16,125 nt of DNA from Eubacterium sp. (GTDB taxonomy: Bacteria; Bacillota; Clostridia; Oscillospirales; Acutalibacteraceae), in assembly GCA_024696725.1 (NCBI GenBank), contig JAILGO010000095.1, positions 1-16,125 on the forward strand, written 5' to 3'. The first letter of the stretch is position 1, and each line of letters begins with the position of its first letter. Under the pieces are notes generated by a model. It saw only the letters and a list, made by a program, of their open reading frames with translations, had not been told where the DNA came from and ran no database searches. The position numbers were made by a program, and so were the translations under genes. Of this stretch, positions 14,329 through 16,125 are shown piece after piece.

Positions 14329-14377
14329 AGTCCGTTTTTCTTTGACACAGAAGGAAAAACGGACTATTATTTTTTTG
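14329..14377 (+). terminator. Rho-independent terminator closing the ACS-like operon
   Basis: A perfect 12-base stem, AGTCCGTTTTTC (14329-14340) with GAAAAACGGACT (14354-14365), has a 13-base loop and is followed by ATTATTTTTTT. It begins 23 bases after the stop of the ACS-like gene. Confidence 0.93.
14342..14370 (+). promoter_or_regulatory. Promoter of the phospholipase-family gene, nested in the terminator
   Basis: Consensus TTGACA (14342-14347) forms part of the terminator loop. It is followed after 17 bases by TATTAT (14365-14370). The predicted start near 14377 coincides with the GAGGTGA ribosome-binding site, leaving a leader of only about 12 bases. Confidence 0.65.
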
Positions 14378-14388
14378 AGGTGATAAGT

Positions 14389-15327
14389 ATGCCTGCATTT
14401 GCAACGCACTATCTTTTTTTAGAGGAAATAAGAAACGAGCTTGAGGAAAAGCTCGGCTTTACGCTTGACTTTAAGGTTGCGGGAGTCGGAACTCAGGGAC
14501 CCGATATTTTTATCTTCCACAGGCTTTGGCCGCCCGTTACGATTTATAAATCGCTTTTCGGAACCGCCTCTTTAATTCACAGAAGCAAGCCTGACAAGCT
14601 TTTTGAGGCGTTTGCCGAGTATCTGAAAATCAGCGAAAAGCCTGACGTCGCGCGTTCCTATATCTACGGTTTTATTCTGCATTATGCACTTGACCGTAAC
14701 TGCCATCCTTATGTCTATGCTTTTCAGAATCAGATAACCGAAGCTGATAAGCATATCCACCCGCTTGCGGCGCATAATCGTGTTGAGCACGCGGTAGATA
14801 CCTATCTTCTTTACAACAGAAAGGGAATATACCCTCCGTCGCTCTTCAATCCCGAGGAAACCTTTACCGACGATAAGGAAAAGCTCGGCGAAATCGCTAA
14901 GCTTATGCGCTTTGTGATTAAACGTTGCTACGGTAAGGACGTAGCGGAGTCCGAGATAGTTAAAGCGGTAACCGATACCGCTAAGCTTCAGGCAACGCTT
15001 TCGGATAAGAAGGGAAACGCTACTAAGCTCGCCCATCTTATTGAAACGCCGCTTGGTCCCGTATCGCATTATTTTAAGCTTTCCGCCTCAATTAAGCCTA
15101 AGGATTTGGATTCAGCTCAGAAATACGCTAACGAGCGTCATAGGGAGTGGACCTCGCCTTACAGTAATGTAACGAGTACGGAAAGCTTTGAAGAGCTGTT
15201 CGAAAAGGCAAAGCCGGACGCGATAGCCCTGCTTAAAGGCTTTAACAAAATCCTCTGCGGTAAAACGACAGGCTTTGAGGTTACGGAAAATATATCGTTC
15301 CTGACGGGACTTGAGGTAACTGAATAA
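14389..15327 (+). CDS. Zinc-dependent phospholipase C-family protein
   Basis: A 312-residue protein of the Zn_dep_PLPC family (PF00882), related to bacterial phospholipase C but lacking a secretion signal, so its substrate in this form is unknown. Visible family features are MPAFATHYLF at the N-terminus (H7), TQGPDIF (35-41, D39), IHR (H64), the tract LHYALDRNCHPY (97-108; H98, D102, H106), and AHNRVEHAVDTYL (128-140; H129, E133, D137). These histidines and acidic residues are the expected metal ligands. Start choice: GAGGTGA (14377-14383) places the ATG at 14389 at a proper distance; an in-frame GTG at 14380 is part of that site. It has its own promoter and no clear terminator before the next gene. 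Family assignment is good, catalytic role inferred. Confidence 0.85.
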   Translation: MPAFATHYLFLEEIRNELEEKLGFTLDFKVAGVGTQGPDIFIFHRLWPPVTIYKSLFGTASLIHRSKPDKLFEAFAEYLKISEKPDVARSYIYGFILHYALDRNCHPYVYAFQNQITEADKHIHPLAAHNRVEHAVDTYLLYNRKGIYPPSLFNPEETFTDDKEKLGEIAKLMRFVIKRCYGKDVAESEIVKAVTDTAKLQATLSDKKGNATKLAHLIETPLGPVSHYFKLSASIKPKDLDSAQKYANERHREWTSPYSNVTSTESFEELFEKAKPDAIALLKGFNKILCGKTTGFEVTENISFLTGLEVTE

Positions 15328-15340
15328 AAACGTTTATTAT
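15311..15340 (+). promoter_or_regulatory. Weak candidate promoter for the Xre/zinc-ribbon gene
   Basis: TTGAGG (15311-15316), an 18-base spacer and TATTAT (15335-15340) would give a leader of about 90 bases. The remainder of the spacer (15341-15439) holds a small imperfect dyad, CGAATC to GGTTCG around 15367-15385, and GCTTAAGC near 15412, but no gene or clear riboswitch. Confidence 0.3.
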
Positions 15341-15439
15341 AAGCTCAACCAACAGTAGAGTTTCTCCGAATCAACCATCGGTTCGTGTAAAAACAAGGTG
15401 ATATCGGCTATGCTTAAGCCATGAAAGGAGGTGCCCGAT

Positions 15440-16063
15440 ATGGACCAAATCAAAATAGGAAAACTCATAGCGGCCTGCAGAAAGGAACAGGGCATGACTC
15501 AGGCGGCGCTTGCCGAGAAGCTCGGAATAAGCGACCGGGCTGTATCAAAATGGGAAACAGGAAGGTCGATGCCTGACTCCGGTATTATGCTTGAGCTGTG
15601 CGAGCTTTTGAAAATTAACGTAAACGAGCTCCTGTCGGGCGAAAGAATCATGGATGAATCGTATGATAAACGGGCAGAAGAAAACCTGCTCGAAATGAGA
15701 CGTCAGGTTGAGGAGAAGAACAGACAGCTTCTGAGACTTGAATATCTGGTTTCATTACCGACAGTAATTGCAGGGGTTATTATGTGCTTTGTCGCTTCTT
15801 TCGTGGAGATGCCCGCATGGGTGCGGATTGTTCTGATTGCCGCCGCGCTTGTAATGATATTTACTGTTGCGTTTATTGCTGTAGGAATTGAACAGAAGGC
15901 CGGCTATTATGAATGTCAGAATTGCTCTCACAGATACGTGCCCGCTTACTGGCAGACAAATCTTGCGATGCACATAGGCAGAACGAGATATATGAAATGC
16001 CCGAAATGCGGAAAACGGAGCTGGCAGAAAAAAGTTCTCAGCAAGGAAGACGAGAAGCAGTAG
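15440..16063 (+). CDS. Xre-family regulator with two membrane segments and zinc ribbon
   Basis: A 207-residue protein of a layout common in gut Clostridia. An Xre helix-turn-helix (about 6-60, with MTQAALAEKLGISDRAVSKW) leads to a charged helical, probably coiled-coil stretch (74-103). Two hydrophobic segments (about 104-122 and 128-150) follow, then a zinc-ribbon-like domain with CQNC (C159, C162) and CPKC (C187, C190). The DNA-binding and ribbon ends are probably both on the cytoplasmic side, joined by a membrane hairpin. Start: AAAGGAGGTG (15424-15433) supports the ATG at 15440; a GTG at 15431 is within that site. The regulated genes and signal are unknown. Its codon choice looks slightly different from that of the upstream genes (for instance more CTG and CGG), a weak hint of separate ancestry. 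Confidence 0.88.
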   Translation: MDQIKIGKLIAACRKEQGMTQAALAEKLGISDRAVSKWETGRSMPDSGIMLELCELLKINVNELLSGERIMDESYDKRAEENLLEMRRQVEEKNRQLLRLEYLVSLPTVIAGVIMCFVASFVEMPAWVRIVLIAAALVMIFTVAFIAVGIEQKAGYYECQNCSHRYVPAYWQTNLAMHIGRTRYMKCPKCGKRSWQKKVLSKEDEKQ

Positions 16064-16075
16064 AAAACTAACAGA

Positions 16076-16109
16076 AAAAAGCGGATGAGATTATCTCATC
16101 CGCTTTTTA
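16076..16109 (+). terminator. Strong rho-independent terminator at the right end
   Basis: A perfect 15-base stem, AAAAAGCGGATGAGA (16076-16090) with TCTCATCCGCTTTTT (16094-16108), encloses a 3-base loop. The A-run and T-run make it potentially bidirectional. It begins 12 bases after the stop codon. Confidence 0.95.
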
Positions 16110-16125
16110 TTACGAAACTAAAACC

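Noticed and set aside
14380..14388. GTG start three codons upstream for the phospholipase-family gene
   Set aside because: The GTG is part of the GAGGTGA ribosome-binding site, and the family begins at MPAF.
1..16125. CRISPR arrays, tRNA or rRNA genes, insertion sequences, integrases
   Set aside because: No regularly spaced repeats, no tRNA cloverleaf or conserved rRNA tracts, and no transposase or integrase motifs were seen on either strand.

Overview
The window looks like a chromosomal segment of an anaerobic gut-type Firmicute, probably Clostridia near the Ruminococcaceae/Oscillospiraceae. The grounds are strong AGGAGG/GAGGTGA ribosome-binding sites, near-consensus sigma-A promoters, mostly TAA stops, oxygen-sensitive 2-hydroxyacyl-CoA dehydratase machinery, and typical low-GC Gram-positive families (DUF2975 plus YozG-like regulator, LicC-like nucleotidyltransferase, Xre-membrane-zinc-ribbon protein). 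All family calls were made by reading the translations; no database search was run.

Layout. On the left (1-616, minus) is the 5' part of an OmpR-type response regulator, divergent from fucI (790-2574) and a LicC-like nucleotidyltransferase (2591-3457). The fucI-regulator gap holds a long imperfect dyad. Next is a self-contained DUF2975 membrane protein/Xre regulator pair (3590-4523) with dyads flanking its promoter, closed by a terminator. An HSL-type alpha/beta hydrolase (4598-5482) and a membrane domain fused to a tyrosine phosphatase (5511-6968) follow. A bidirectional terminator (6970-6997) separates them from two minus-strand genes: a polysaccharide pyruvyl transferase-family protein (7001-8374) and, upstream of it, a small membrane-anchored protein (8422-9012).

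The most striking region is a six-gene plus-strand operon, 9093-14306. It starts at an extended -10 promoter (9034-9062) and ends at a strong hairpin (14329-14377). In order it encodes a CooC/AcsF-type nickel-maturation ATPase with a CxC motif, a 2-hydroxyacyl-CoA dehydratase/benzoyl-CoA reductase-type subunit, a second, enlarged and divergent subunit of the same superfamily, the HgdC-type ATP-driven electron activator, a 54-residue membrane peptide, and a 228-residue protein resembling the central part of acetyl-CoA synthase (CdhC/AcsB), including a Cys cluster where the A-cluster ligands begin. No CO dehydrogenase, full acetyl-CoA synthase or corrinoid protein is present. My inference is that this is an undescribed ATP-driven low-potential metalloenzyme system joining archerase-type electron activation to a nickel-maturation/ACS-like module.

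The right end holds a zinc-dependent phospholipase C-family protein (14389-15327), whose promoter lies inside the preceding terminator, and an Xre-type regulator with two membrane segments and a zinc ribbon (15440-16063), closed by a terminator. No rRNA, tRNA, CRISPR array, insertion sequence or phage gene was recognised, and no gene-free stretch exceeds 300 bases.
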